Of a stretch of DNA of 64,000 nt, positions 48,442 to 57,345 are shown piece by piece. A program made the position numbers and the translations under genes. Below the pieces are notes generated by a model. That model worked only from the letters and a program-made list of their open reading frames with translations, searched no databases and had not been told where the DNA came from. The DNA comes from Amaranthus tricolor. Taxonomy: Eukaryota; Streptophyta; Magnoliopsida; Caryophyllales; Amaranthaceae. The stretch spans positions 25,873,249 through 25,937,248 of the forward strand of contig NC_080056.1 in assembly GCF_026212465.1 (NCBI RefSeq). Direction: 5' to 3'. Each line of letters starts with the position of its first letter. Position 1 is the stretch's first letter.

Positions 48442-48504
48442 GATCCCAAATTTGTCACTTGAATAGTCTAGTTAGGTTGAGAAAGGTTATTTTTTTTTTT
48501 GTAG
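48442..48504 (+). promoter_or_regulatory. gag-pol spacer of copy B with acceptor-like end
   Basis: In-frame stops at 48439, 48460, 48469, 48478 and 48502, then an 11-T run and GTAG; pol resumes at 48505 in the gag frame. The T run differs from copy A in length and in the G interruption, but the acceptor is kept. The candidate intron from the nearest donor is 48382-48504 (123 bp). Confidence 0.5.
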
Positions 48505-50037
48505 GATAAACAGAAATGGATTTTAGATAGTGGATGCTCGAGACATATGAGTGGTAAAAGTTCTTTATTTTCTGAAATAAAAGAAAAATGCAATGGCTCT
48601 ATCACCTTAGGAGATAAAGGTAAATGCAAAATTTTAGGCATTGGTAAAATCGGTAAGAATCCATCTAAAACTATTGACAATGTTTATTTAGTTGAAGGTC
48701 TAAAATTTAATTTGCTAAGTGTGTCTCAACTATGTGATAAAGGTAATGAAGTGATATTTGATAAAGAAAAATGTATTGTTAAAAATCCTAATACCGGTGA
48801 TACTTTCATTACTGCCCTTAGACATGATAATGTTTATGCCTTGCATACTAACGAAATTGCAGCTGAGAATTTCAAGTGCTTGAAAGCTATTACGGATAAT
48901 CCAAATCTATGGCATAGACGTCTTGGTCATATTAATACTCACACCATGCATGAGTTGGTAAGTAAAGATTTAGTTAAGGGACTTCCAGCTCTTGACTATA
49001 AACAAAGTCCTGCTTGTGACGCATGCATTAAAGGTAAACAAGTAAGAAGTTCATTCAAACCGAAGAAAATGGTAAGTACATCTAGACCATGTGAACTCTT
49101 ACATATTGATTTATGTGGACCAATGCGTGTGCGGAGCATAAGAGGTAAATCTTACATCTTAGTTACAGTTGATGATTATTCTAGATTTACGTGGGTTGAT
49201 TTTTTGAAGGATAAAAGTGAAGCCTTGAAACCGTTCTCAAGACGTTGTAAAGAGATGCAGACTCAACTGAACCTTCCAATAGTTTCGATTAGAAGTGACC
49301 ATGGGAGAGAGTTTGATCAATTAAGCTTTGATTCCTTTTGTGAAAAATATGGAATAACCCATAACTTTTCAGCTCCTAGGACACCCCAACAAAACGGTGT
49401 GGTTGAAAGGAAAAATCGAACCTTAGAAGAGATGGCTAGGACGATGCTTATTGAAAATGGATTAGCTAAACACTATTGGGCTGAGGCTGTTAACACAGCT
49501 AATTATGTCTTGAATAGATGCCTTATAAGACCCATACTTAAGAAAACCCCTTATGAGTTATCCAAAGGAAGAAAACCGAATATAGCATACCTTAGACCAT
49601 TTGGTTGTAAATGTTTTATTCATAATAATGGTAAAGATAATCTAGGTAAATTTGATGCTAGAAGTGATGAAGGTATATTCCTTGGATACTCTTTGAACAG
49701 TAAAGCTTATAGAGTGCTAAACAAACGTACAAGTATAGTTGAAGAAAGTATACATGTTGTTTTTGATGAATCCGAGAATGGAACATTAAGTGAAGGATTT
49801 AAAGAGTTAAACCTTAATAAACACTTTGATGATTTGAGTGATGATGAACTGGATAATAATAATATTAGTGCTACTAAAAAGAATAACATGCAGGATACCA
49901 TACAAAGTCTTGATGATGATAAAGGAAAACAGATTGTAAACATTGAAGACTCACAGTCTGATCTTGAGACCCAACCTCAAGAACTTGAAACAGTTCCTGA
50001 ACATACTGCTTTTGATACTCCAATTAAAAATTCCTCG
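48505..50037 (+). CDS. pol: Pol of Sirevirus copy B, 5' part: protease and integrase (cut by Tekay insertion)
   Basis: Same frame and layout as copy A, with no ATG until after the protease motif DSGCSRHM. Protease, then zinc region ([14 protein letters not shown]), then a complete integrase core: Asp at 49108-49110 (in HIDLCGP), Asp at 49297-49299 (in RSDHGREF) and Glu at 49405-49407 (in VVERKNR). It therefore keeps the 46 codons missing from A. The copia-specific C-terminal integrase part ([20 protein letters not shown]) and the acidic linker follow. The coding frame runs unbroken into the Tekay LTR at 50038 and would stop at 50065. The rest of pol is at 59829-61427. Confidence 0.9.
49072..49209 (+). 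other. 138-bp GT...AG segment in pol, present in B and missing in A
   Basis: Starts GTAAGTACAT, a perfect donor hexamer, and ends TTTTTTGAAG. It is coding (46 codons, including the first catalytic Asp of integrase) and is exactly what copy A lacks. About 60% A+T, with T-rich 3' end. Confidence 0.65.
50033..50037 (+). repeat. Target-site duplication, left copy (CCTCG)
   Basis: CCTCG directly before the Tekay LTR, repeated at 59824-59828 directly after it. Copy A has the uninterrupted site TTCCTCGAATGAAG. Confidence 0.97.
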
Positions 50038-52621
50038 TGTAACACCCCGTCTCGTAACAAACTGTAAAAACATATGCGGAAGCACACTACGGGACAGAGC
50101 GTTACGCTGACCAAAAGAAAGGGAATAAAATATTAGAGACTAATCAACATTATAAACATATGGCTAAATAGTGGGCCTAGGAAAACAAAAATATGTACTA
50201 GAAGTTTTAACTCCAAAAAAAGAAAAGAAAACGTGAGGCAGAACAACCTCAGATAGGTAGGTAATAAGGGCTATTCAAAAGCTTTTTCTACTAGTTTAAA
50301 ACACATACGACACTAAATTAAAACTTCAGAAGCAAGGCTCTAAGCTCACAAAAATGTTGCCCCAACGCCCGATACAAAAATATAAGCATATCATTCATAA
50401 TCTTCACCTGAAAATATTAACAACAGTCCACAGTCAGTGGGGAGTAACTAGCAGTTCTTCTAAGGTAATATCTAACATATAACAGATAAGTACATTTGTT
50501 TGTTCATAGAATACTACACCAGTAATTCAACACATAAATTCATTCTAATCCTTATAATAAAATAATCTTCTGTAAACATGCGCTGCATAACGGAAATCAA
50601 TGTAATCATATGCAAGCATAACAGAATAAGCTGTAAAATCACGCATTAATTATAGTGGAGGAACAGACGCCAGTACTACACGCAGTAATACTTCTCAAGC
50701 TTTGTCGGGCTTACAAACCCCCAGTTAGCGCACTAACTGTGTCTAAGAATGGCCAAACTCCCGTTATAAACATTCCATAGCGAATGCAATAATCGGACGA
50801 CAACAACCACTTGAGGATATGGTACTCCATACCGAGTACACTAACACACTCCATACCGAGTGTGTGGGGCCCTATAATAACACCATTCCATACCGAATGG
50901 TGGTGGCATTTGTCTTACCCATCAACCGCAGTCTAAGGGTTTTCCTCCCTATACATGTATCACATATATCAATAACATCATGAAGTATTGGGAACCAATT
51001 CATGATTCATGCCAACCGGGAGAAATAATTCTCATGCATCATAAGATATCCATAACATATTATATCAGAACAAACATGAAGCATACATGTCCTTAAAAAC
51101 AAGGTTAACGACCATTTTGCATAACTAGGGAAAAACACTAAACGTAACATCTTGTCGTAAAAACAGAATTGTTCTGTCTAGTGTATTACGAAGGCCATAA
51201 CTCAGCGTATACAACTCCAATTAAAGTGATTCTTGATCCTAAATTCAAGTACTTTAAAAGACCTACAAGTTTTCTTTGAACCATTTAAGCTAATTCTGCC
51301 CCTAACTAAGTCAAATATGCTAAAACATTCAGAACCTTATTTTTCAACTAATATTCTAAAAACAGAACACTTGCGACTCAACGAAGTGAATCTACGTCAT
51401 GTTCTTAGGCTCATTAGCAAGCCTAACTGAACTTATTTGAAGCTGATTTTTGGATATGTTTTAGGCCTATGTTTAATCTTTCCAAAACATCAAGAATTAC
51501 GAAATTTGGTTTAGTATATTAGTCTCTAAGTCTAATTTATTAACAATAGGTCAAACCGACTTTTCAGATTGCACACTTCTACAAATCCAATTAAAAAGAC
51601 CACTTATAAAATTACCCAGCTTATGAAATTTGGACTCAATCACCATAACATAAGTAGGAGTTTTGTGTCAAAAGTTGAGATTCATTAGAGTAGTATAACA
51701 AGTCCTTTAAGCATGTTTAACTCAAGGCAAGAACATGTTACCCTAAACAGAAAACACCGAAAAAAGAACGTTAATATAAAAATAATTATAAATACTAAAC
51801 AAAAAATACCCATAACACGCATTTAACATAAAATATCAACAATTTCATTAAGAGTAATACCTAAAAAGAACGAGGCTAAAATAATTTCGTAAGTATCCTA
51901 AATAGTCCCAACATACACAGAAGGTCACAGCATGTACCCGGTTTGGTCTTTACTCAATTTAACCCATTTTTAAGGCATGAGACTTGGGTTTAAATATTTG
52001 TACCTACTGTTTATGAAAGATACTAACTTAGAATGGGTGCTAGTTACCTTAATTCGTGGGTTAAAAGCACTAAAAGATTGAAGAAACCACTCGCCACACA
52101 CACGTCCTGCTAGGCGTTGCTGCTGCCTTGTTGGTGGTGTTGTTTCTTTTGGATCTTTGGTGATCTTTTGTGCACGGTTTGAAAGGATTTCTTGCTTGAA
52201 TATGAAGAGGAAGGTTTTCAGAATATTGGGTAGTCTTTAGGTTCCTTAATTAAGAAGGTGGAGAATTAATTTAAGGAAACAAAGTGCATGTGCTGCCAGC
52301 TCAAGGTAGAAGCAAGGAGGTGACTTGCTTAGTCTTGAAGTTCTCTCTTAATTTTATGCCACATACCCTATCTTAAGAGGATTGGTGTCACAAATTGACA
52401 CGCTAGTATGGTAGGCTAATTACAACATAAGAAGGTTATTTCGAAGGCTTAAAACATTAGACATAAAGAATTAAAAATTAAAGGGTCATAGTGTGTATAT
52501 TGTTGTACATTGAGGTGCTTGCTTATCTTAACTAACTTGTTCTAATTAAAATTAGAACGTCAATGCCTTAATTCCAAAGTTATTAACCTTATTATGTGGT
52601 ACTAGTTTCTTGGGTGTTACA
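50038..52621 (-). repeat. Tekay 3' LTR (2584 bp)
   Basis: TGTAACACCCCGTCTCG to GGGTGTTACA. Compared with the other LTR it keeps about 113 bp near 52425-52540 that the right LTR lacks (deletion flanked by a short AAC repeat). Noncoding; the short ORF at 51233-51430 is present in both LTRs but shows no recognisable protein. Confidence 0.95.
50722..50902 (-). other. Cluster of five hairpins in Tekay LTR, four with related CATACC loop (left copy)
   Basis: Inverted repeats read on +: CAGTTAG/CTAACTG (50722-50739, loop CGCA); CATTC/GAATG (50771-50786, loop CATAGC); GTACTC/GAGTAC (50822-50839, loop CATACC); ACACACTC/GAGTGTGT (50844-50865, loop CATACC); CACCATTC/GAATGGTG (50881-50902, loop CATACC). 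Loops are shared while stems differ and stay perfectly paired. In the element's sense the loop reads GGTATG. Confidence 0.8.
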
Positions 52622-52635
52622 ATCACCCCTCCTTA
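52622..52635 (-). promoter_or_regulatory. Tekay polypurine tract
   Basis: Read on the minus strand, a purine-rich AAGGAGGGGTGAT precedes the 3' LTR directly. Confidence 0.85.
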
Positions 52636-52738
52636 AAGAAATTTCGTCCTCGAAATTAGTATAAAGGAGTATATCTTAACCACATGATCATTATGTACGT
52701 AAACTTACATACATGTATAATTAGATTAGGTAGAGTTC

Positions 52739-53248
52739 TTACTTGTCGAAAAGCTCTGGGTATTTTTGTCTCATCGACTCTTCTGTCTCCCATGTGGCTT
52801 CTTCATATTTTTGACTTCTCCATAGTATCTTTACAATTGGAACCACCTTTCTCCGGAGAATCTTTTCCTGTCTATCGACTATCTGGACCGGTCTTTCTTC
52901 AAAAGTCAGGTTTGGTTCCACTTCTACTGACTCTGTAGGAATGACGTGTGATGGATCACTGATATACCTTCGCAGCTGAGATACGTGAAACACGTCATGC
53001 ACTTTAGATAATTCTGGCGGTAGTGCCAATCTGTAAGCAACTGCACCTATTTGCTCTAATATTTCGTATGGCCCGATATATTTAGGGCTTAGTTTCCCTT
53101 TCTTACCAAACCTCATTACCCCTTTCATCGGCGACACTTTCAGCAGGACTTTATCACCAACTTCGAATGCTAGAGGTTTCCTGCGAAGATCGGCATATGA
53201 TTTCTGTCTCTCCTGTGCGGCCTTCATTCTGGCCTGTATTATCTGCAC
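52739..53248 (-). CDS. pol: Tekay integrase C-terminus with chromodomain (pol fragment)
   Basis: 169 residues from the first Met; it continues the frame of the upstream integrase ORF, separated by one stop (TAA near 53273). Residues 1-35 match the end of the integrase region (QSYADLRRKPL-like); 28-100 contain the GPY/F-type module (GDKVLLKVSP, YIGPYEILEQIG, VFHVSQLRRY); about 120-169 are a chromodomain with VKILWRSQKYEEATWETEE and YPELF. Chromodomains of this lineage bind modified histone H3 tails and are thought to guide integration to heterochromatin. Ends about 100 bp before the polypurine tract. Confidence 0.88.
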   Translation of the reverse strand: MQIIQARMKAAQERQKSYADLRRKPLAFEVGDKVLLKVSPMKGVMRFGKKGKLSPKYIGPYEILEQIGAVAYRLALPPELSKVHDVFHVSQLRRYISDPSHVIPTESVEVEPNLTFEERPVQIVDRQEKILRRKVVPIVKILWRSQKYEEATWETEESMRQKYPELFDK

Positions 53249-53272
53249 CTTATCGACTGTGTCCTGAATTAA

Positions 53273-54403
53273 TTATGGCCCCAAGACTAGTGTATCGCTA
53301 ATATCATTCCAAAATGTAGGACTGCGACATTTCCTACCATACAAAGCTTCATATGGAGCCATTTTGATACTGGCTTGATAGCTATTGTTGTATGAGAATT
53401 CTATCAGATGTAGTGTTTTTGCCCAAGTCTGCTGGAATTCCAATACACAGGCTCTGAGCATGTCCTCCAATATCTGAATGGTCCTTTCTGTCTGACCATC
53501 TGTTGCTGCATGGAAAGCCTTGCTAAATTTCAATTTCGTACCAAGAGCTTTCTGCAAAGCAGTCCAAAAGTGTGACAGAAATCTTGGATCACGATCAGAC
53601 ACAATATCTTTTGGAACTCCGTGAAGTCGAACGATTTCTTCTGTGTATGCTTCAGCTAGCTTCTCCATAGACCATGTATTCTTCATTGGAATAAATCTTG
53701 CTACTTTGGTCAGTCGATCGACTATCACCCAAACTGCGTTCAAGCCTCTTGTTGTCACCGGAAGCCCTGTAACGAAGTCCATCGATATAGAGTCGAACTT
53801 CCAAGTGGGTATCGGTAAGGGTTGCAACAGTCCACCAGGTCTTTGATGTTCAATTTTGATCTTCTGACAGGTGAGACATTTTGCCACAAATTCTGCAATC
53901 TCCTTTTTCATCCCGGGCCACCAAAAATGCATCTTTAGATCTTTGTACAATTTATCACCTCTCGGGTGTACAGAGTAGGGTGTGTTATGAGCTTCTTCTA
54001 AGATTTTCTTCTTTATCGTTTCATCACTCGGTACACACCATCTGCTTCTAAATCTCACACTTCCGTCATCTGCTACGCTGAAATCTTTAGCTTTACCTTC
54101 TGCTATTGCGGCCCGAATCTTCTCTATCTTTGCATCTACTTTTTGTTTTTCTCTGAGTTCCTGGTACAGCTCAAGTTCTGCATTTACATTAAATAAATAA
54201 GAATGAACATACCCTTGCGGTACCACCTCGATTTCGAGCTTTTGGAATTCTTCATATAACTTTCCAGGTAGCACCATGATAAAATTCAAGGAATGTTTAT
54301 TTTTCCTGCTCAGGGCATCAGCCACCTTGTTAGCCTTTCCTTCCTTGAATTCCAAAGTAAAATCATAATCCTTGATCAGCTCTAGCCATCTTCTCTGCCT
54401 CAT
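53273..54403 (-). CDS. pol: Tekay RNase H end and integrase core (pol fragment)
   Basis: 376 residues. The first about 35 finish RNase H (KVADALSRK, with the last catalytic Asp). Integrase zinc region: His139, His146, Cys176, Cys179 (CLTC). Catalytic triad: Asp209 (SMDFVTGLP), Asp270 (VSDRDPRF) and Glu306 (TDGQTERT), with the D-E spacing of 35 usual for integrases. The region before the Glu reads FHAATDGQ where most relatives have a HPQTDGQ-like motif, so it is slightly diverged. It is in a different frame from the upstream ORF because of a small indel near 54410, and it ends at a TAA within an otherwise continuing frame, so the element cannot make intact Pol. Confidence 0.9.
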   Translation of the reverse strand: MRQRRWLELIKDYDFTLEFKEGKANKVADALSRKNKHSLNFIMVLPGKLYEEFQKLEIEVVPQGYVHSYLFNVNAELELYQELREKQKVDAKIEKIRAAIAEGKAKDFSVADDGSVRFRSRWCVPSDETIKKKILEEAHNTPYSVHPRGDKLYKDLKMHFWWPGMKKEIAEFVAKCLTCQKIKIEHQRPGGLLQPLPIPTWKFDSISMDFVTGLPVTTRGLNAVWVIVDRLTKVARFIPMKNTWSMEKLAEAYTEEIVRLHGVPKDIVSDRDPRFLSHFWTALQKALGTKLKFSKAFHAATDGQTERTIQILEDMLRACVLEFQQTWAKTLHLIEFSYNNSYQASIKMAPYEALYGRKCRSPTFWNDISDTLVLGP

Positions 54404-54405
54404 AT

Positions 54406-56409
54406 TTAATTCTTTTTGAGTGAAAAAATATATTTGAGGCTTTTATGATCGGTATATAGTTTGCACGAAACCCCGTAAAGGTAGTGGCGCCATATTTTAA
54501 GTGCGAATACAAGGGCGGCCAGCTCTAGATCATGTGTGGGATAGTTTCTTTCATGGGTTTTCAATTGCCTGGATGCGTATGCAATGACTTTCCCTTGCTG
54601 CATCAGAACACATCCAAGTCCACTATACGACGCATCGCTGTATATTTCATATTCCACACCTTCCACAGGTAAAGCAAGAACAGGTGCAGTGGTCAACCTC
54701 TCTTTCAACTTTCGAAAAGCTGCTTCACACTCTATAGACCACTGGAAACTAACTTCTTTTCTCAACAATTTCGTCATAGGTTGGGCAATCTTCGAGAAAT
54801 CTTTCACGAACCTTCTATAGTAACCTGCAAGGCCCAAGAAACTACGTACTTCAGATATATTCTTAGGGCTCTCCCATTCAACGATCGCTCGAACCTTCGC
54901 TGGATCTACCATTACTCCTTCTTTACTGATGACATGTCCGAGGAATGTTACTTCTTTCAACCAGAAGTCACATTTAGATAGCTTTGCAAACCATTTCTGC
55001 TTCCTCAAGATGTCTAAGACTAGCCTTAAGTGTTTTTCATGCTCTTCTTCACTCTTTGAGTACACCAAAATATCATCAATAAACACTACCACACATACAT
55101 CAAGAAGTTCATGGAACGTTCTATTCATCTGATCCATGAAAACTGCGGGTGCATTTGTTAAACCAAATGGCATTACTTCAAATTCATAATGCCCATACCT
55201 GGTTCTGAAAGCCGTCTTTGGAATATCTTCCTTCTTCACTGGAATCTGATGATACCCGGATCTTAGATCAATCTTCGAAAAGATTCCTGCGCCTCTCAAC
55301 TGATCGAAGAGATCTTCTATTCGGGGCAATGGATATTTGTTCTTAATAGTTACCCGATTCAATTCTCGGTAGTCAATGCATAACCGCATACTACCGTCCT
55401 TTTTCTTTACAAAGAGCACTGGAGCACCCCAAGGAGACACACTAGGTCTAATGAATCCCTTGTCACTTAATTCCTGTAATTGCGTCTTCAATTCTTGCAA
55501 TTCTGGAGGTGCCATTCTGTATGGTGCTTTAGAAATGGGAGCTGTGCCTGGTATTACATCGATGCTGAATTCTACATCTCTTTCTGGGGGTATACCTGGC
55601 AATTCATTAGGGAAAACATCGGGGTACTCTCTCACTACTGGAATGTCTTCTAATTTCCTTTCCTCTGACACATCCTTAACACTACACAGGAATACCATCT
55701 CTCCTTTCCTCAACAATCTCATCATTTTTAGGGCTGACACTATTCTCACTCCCTTTTTACCATTTACTCCTGAATAGGAAATTTCTTTTCCCTCATGATC
55801 TTTCATCACTATTCTTTTGTCATGACAATAAATGATGACTTGATATCTATACAACCAATCCATCCCTAGTATGACATCAAACTCGGTCATGGGGAAATGT
55901 TTAAGATCGGCAAGAAAAATAGACTCAGCTATTTTTATGGGCACATTTTTATATTCTCTACCACTCATAACTTCCTCTCCCGTAGGTAAGGTAATAATGA
56001 TATTAACAGGAGAAGTAGGTAGCAAACCTACTTTATTAACAAAAGAGCTGGAGATAAAAGACATGGTAGCACCAGAATCAAATAGCACAACAGCAGGTTT
56101 ATTGAGTACAAGAATGTTACCCGTAACCACATCAGGATTAGCATTTGCTTCTTCTCGTGTCATGCAAAACACTCGGCTCTTCTGTGTTGCAGGTGAGGTA
56201 AGTCTAGCAGCTCCAGATTCGGTTACTCCGGATCTCTTCGGGCATTCATATGATTTATGCCCTTGCTCTTGGCATCTGTAACAGACTATCGGTTTTCCCT
56301 CACATGTGACTCCTGGATGCGAGTTCTTACTACAACGGTTGCATTTTCTGGGGTCAACACTGTTGCGAAGTGCGGGTGCTTGTCGAAATGTGGGTTTCTT
56401 ATGAATCAC
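54406..56409 (-). CDS. pol: Tekay nucleocapsid, protease, reverse transcriptase and RNase H (gag-pol fragment)
   Basis: 667 residues in the same frame as Gag (56467-57144), separated from it by a single TAA; the frame is open upstream of this Met back to that stop. Two zinc knuckles, [14 protein letters not shown] (23-36) and [14 protein letters not shown] (43-56); aspartic protease [10 protein letters not shown] (111-120); RT about 290-480 with [20 protein letters not shown] and catalytic FIDD (443-446); connection with [12 protein letters not shown]; RNase H from about 585 with Asp592 (SDASYSGLG), Glu629 and Asp654 (TDHKSLKY). It then runs into a frameshift of about two extra bases near 54410-54425 and stops at TAA. 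Single-polyprotein Gag-Pol is normal for Tekay. Confidence 0.92.
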   Translation of the reverse strand: MIHKKPTFRQAPALRNSVDPRKCNRCSKNSHPGVTCEGKPIVCYRCQEQGHKSYECPKRSGVTESGAARLTSPATQKSRVFCMTREEANANPDVVTGNILVLNKPAVVLFDSGATMSFISSSFVNKVGLLPTSPVNIIITLPTGEEVMSGREYKNVPIKIAESIFLADLKHFPMTEFDVILGMDWLYRYQVIIYCHDKRIVMKDHEGKEISYSGVNGKKGVRIVSALKMMRLLRKGEMVFLCSVKDVSEERKLEDIPVVREYPDVFPNELPGIPPERDVEFSIDVIPGTAPISKAPYRMAPPELQELKTQLQELSDKGFIRPSVSPWGAPVLFVKKKDGSMRLCIDYRELNRVTIKNKYPLPRIEDLFDQLRGAGIFSKIDLRSGYHQIPVKKEDIPKTAFRTRYGHYEFEVMPFGLTNAPAVFMDQMNRTFHELLDVCVVVFIDDILVYSKSEEEHEKHLRLVLDILRKQKWFAKLSKCDFWLKEVTFLGHVISKEGVMVDPAKVRAIVEWESPKNISEVRSFLGLAGYYRRFVKDFSKIAQPMTKLLRKEVSFQWSIECEAAFRKLKERLTTAPVLALPVEGVEYEIYSDASYSGLGCVLMQQGKVIAYASRQLKTHERNYPTHDLELAALVFALKIWRHYLYGVSCKLYTDHKSLKYIFSLKKN

Positions 56410-56466
56410 CGGCCTTGGCGGAATTTTAGAACTTCCACCCTTCTCAATGTTGATCCTTCTCAGGAA

Positions 56467-57144
56467 TTACTGTTGTGGTGGTGGTTTAGCATTCCTCATT
56501 CTGGCTTCGTTCTCTAGGATAGTAGTATGAATACTCAGGGCTATATCATACGCCTCCTGGAACGTTGCAGGCTTCGAACTCATCACCGGAATCTGCACTC
56601 TTGGGTCCATACGGTTGACGTACCGTAGAACCTTTTCAGCTTCGGTTGGGCAGGCATGAGGGGCGAACCTAGATAACTCCGTAAACTTATCCGTATACTC
56701 CTGAATAGTCATGTTCCCCTGGAATAGATTCATGAATTCATCCTGTTTACGCCACCTCAATGCGGCAGGATAGAATCTTTCCCTCAGTTTCTCCAAGAAT
56801 TGTGACCATTTAAAGTTTGAATCAGCAGTACATTGTGGGTGCAGCATCGTCCACCAGTTGTCAGCTTCACCCTCCAGATAATAAGCGCCGATATCAAGTT
56901 TTTCTTCTTCAGGGCATCTGGCTGCCCGGAATACCTTTTCCATGGTCCGGATCCATCCTTCTAATATCACCGGATCAGTAGTGCCACTATATGAAGGAGG
57001 TCGCATCTGTAAGACTTTATCAAACGCGGCCTGTCCCTGCCTCTGGCAGTTATCCCGATTAGCCAGAGCTATTACCGCATCCTCGAGCACTCTCCTTCTG
57101 TGCTCGTCTTCTGTTTCCAGCCTCGAAGATCTCGTGGGCGTCAT
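56467..57144 (-). CDS. gag: Tekay Gag (capsid part), ended early by a stop
   Basis: 225 residues starting MTPTRSSRLE; first ATG after the PBS (about 190 bp of leader). Residues about 60-200 are the retrotransposon Gag fold common to plant Ty3/gypsy elements: LEGWIRTMEKVF, YYLEGEADNWW, FLEKLRERFYP, YTDKFTELSRFAP. A TAA ends it at 56467, but the same frame carries on into the knuckle-protease-RT ORF, so the stop is most easily read as a nonsense mutation of a Gag-Pol fusion gene. Confidence 0.88.
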   Translation of the reverse strand: MTPTRSSRLETEDEHRRRVLEDAVIALANRDNCQRQGQAAFDKVLQMRPPSYSGTTDPVILEGWIRTMEKVFRAARCPEEEKLDIGAYYLEGEADNWWTMLHPQCTADSNFKWSQFLEKLRERFYPAALRWRKQDEFMNLFQGNMTIQEYTDKFTELSRFAPHACPTEAEKVLRYVNRMDPRVQIPVMSSKPATFQEAYDIALSIHTTILENEARMRNAKPPPQQ

Positions 57145-57330
57145 ATCTTACCACAAAATTCACAAAGCTCGATAATATACAATTATATGCATCTAAGCAT
57201 TCAATTATAAACAACATGTGACACTATTCACAAAGACAACGTATACCCCAAAACCCTCAACACTCTCTAGGGTTCTCAAAGTCAATTTCTATTTCAACTA
57301 TGCATCCTATGTATGTGTTTTAGGACCATT
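57145..57330 (-). other. Tekay untranslated leader between PBS and Gag
   Basis: Noncoding, about 190 bp; no ORF or structure that I can support. Confidence 0.7.
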
Positions 57331-57342
57331 GCTCTGATACCA
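57331..57342 (-). promoter_or_regulatory. Tekay primer-binding site, initiator tRNA-Met
   Basis: On the minus strand TGGTATCAGAGC follows three bases after the end of the 5' LTR. The same tRNA primer as the host Sirevirus. Confidence 0.95.
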
Positions 57343-57345
57343 AAC

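Noticed and set aside
51233..51430. 65-codon ORF in both Tekay LTRs (also 58542-58739)
   Set aside because: Shared only because the LTRs are copies; on the strand opposite to the element, no recognised features.
55376..56281. Plus-strand ORFs of 133 and 136 codons over the Tekay pol
   Set aside because: Antisense shadows of the strongly supported minus-strand protease-RT gene.
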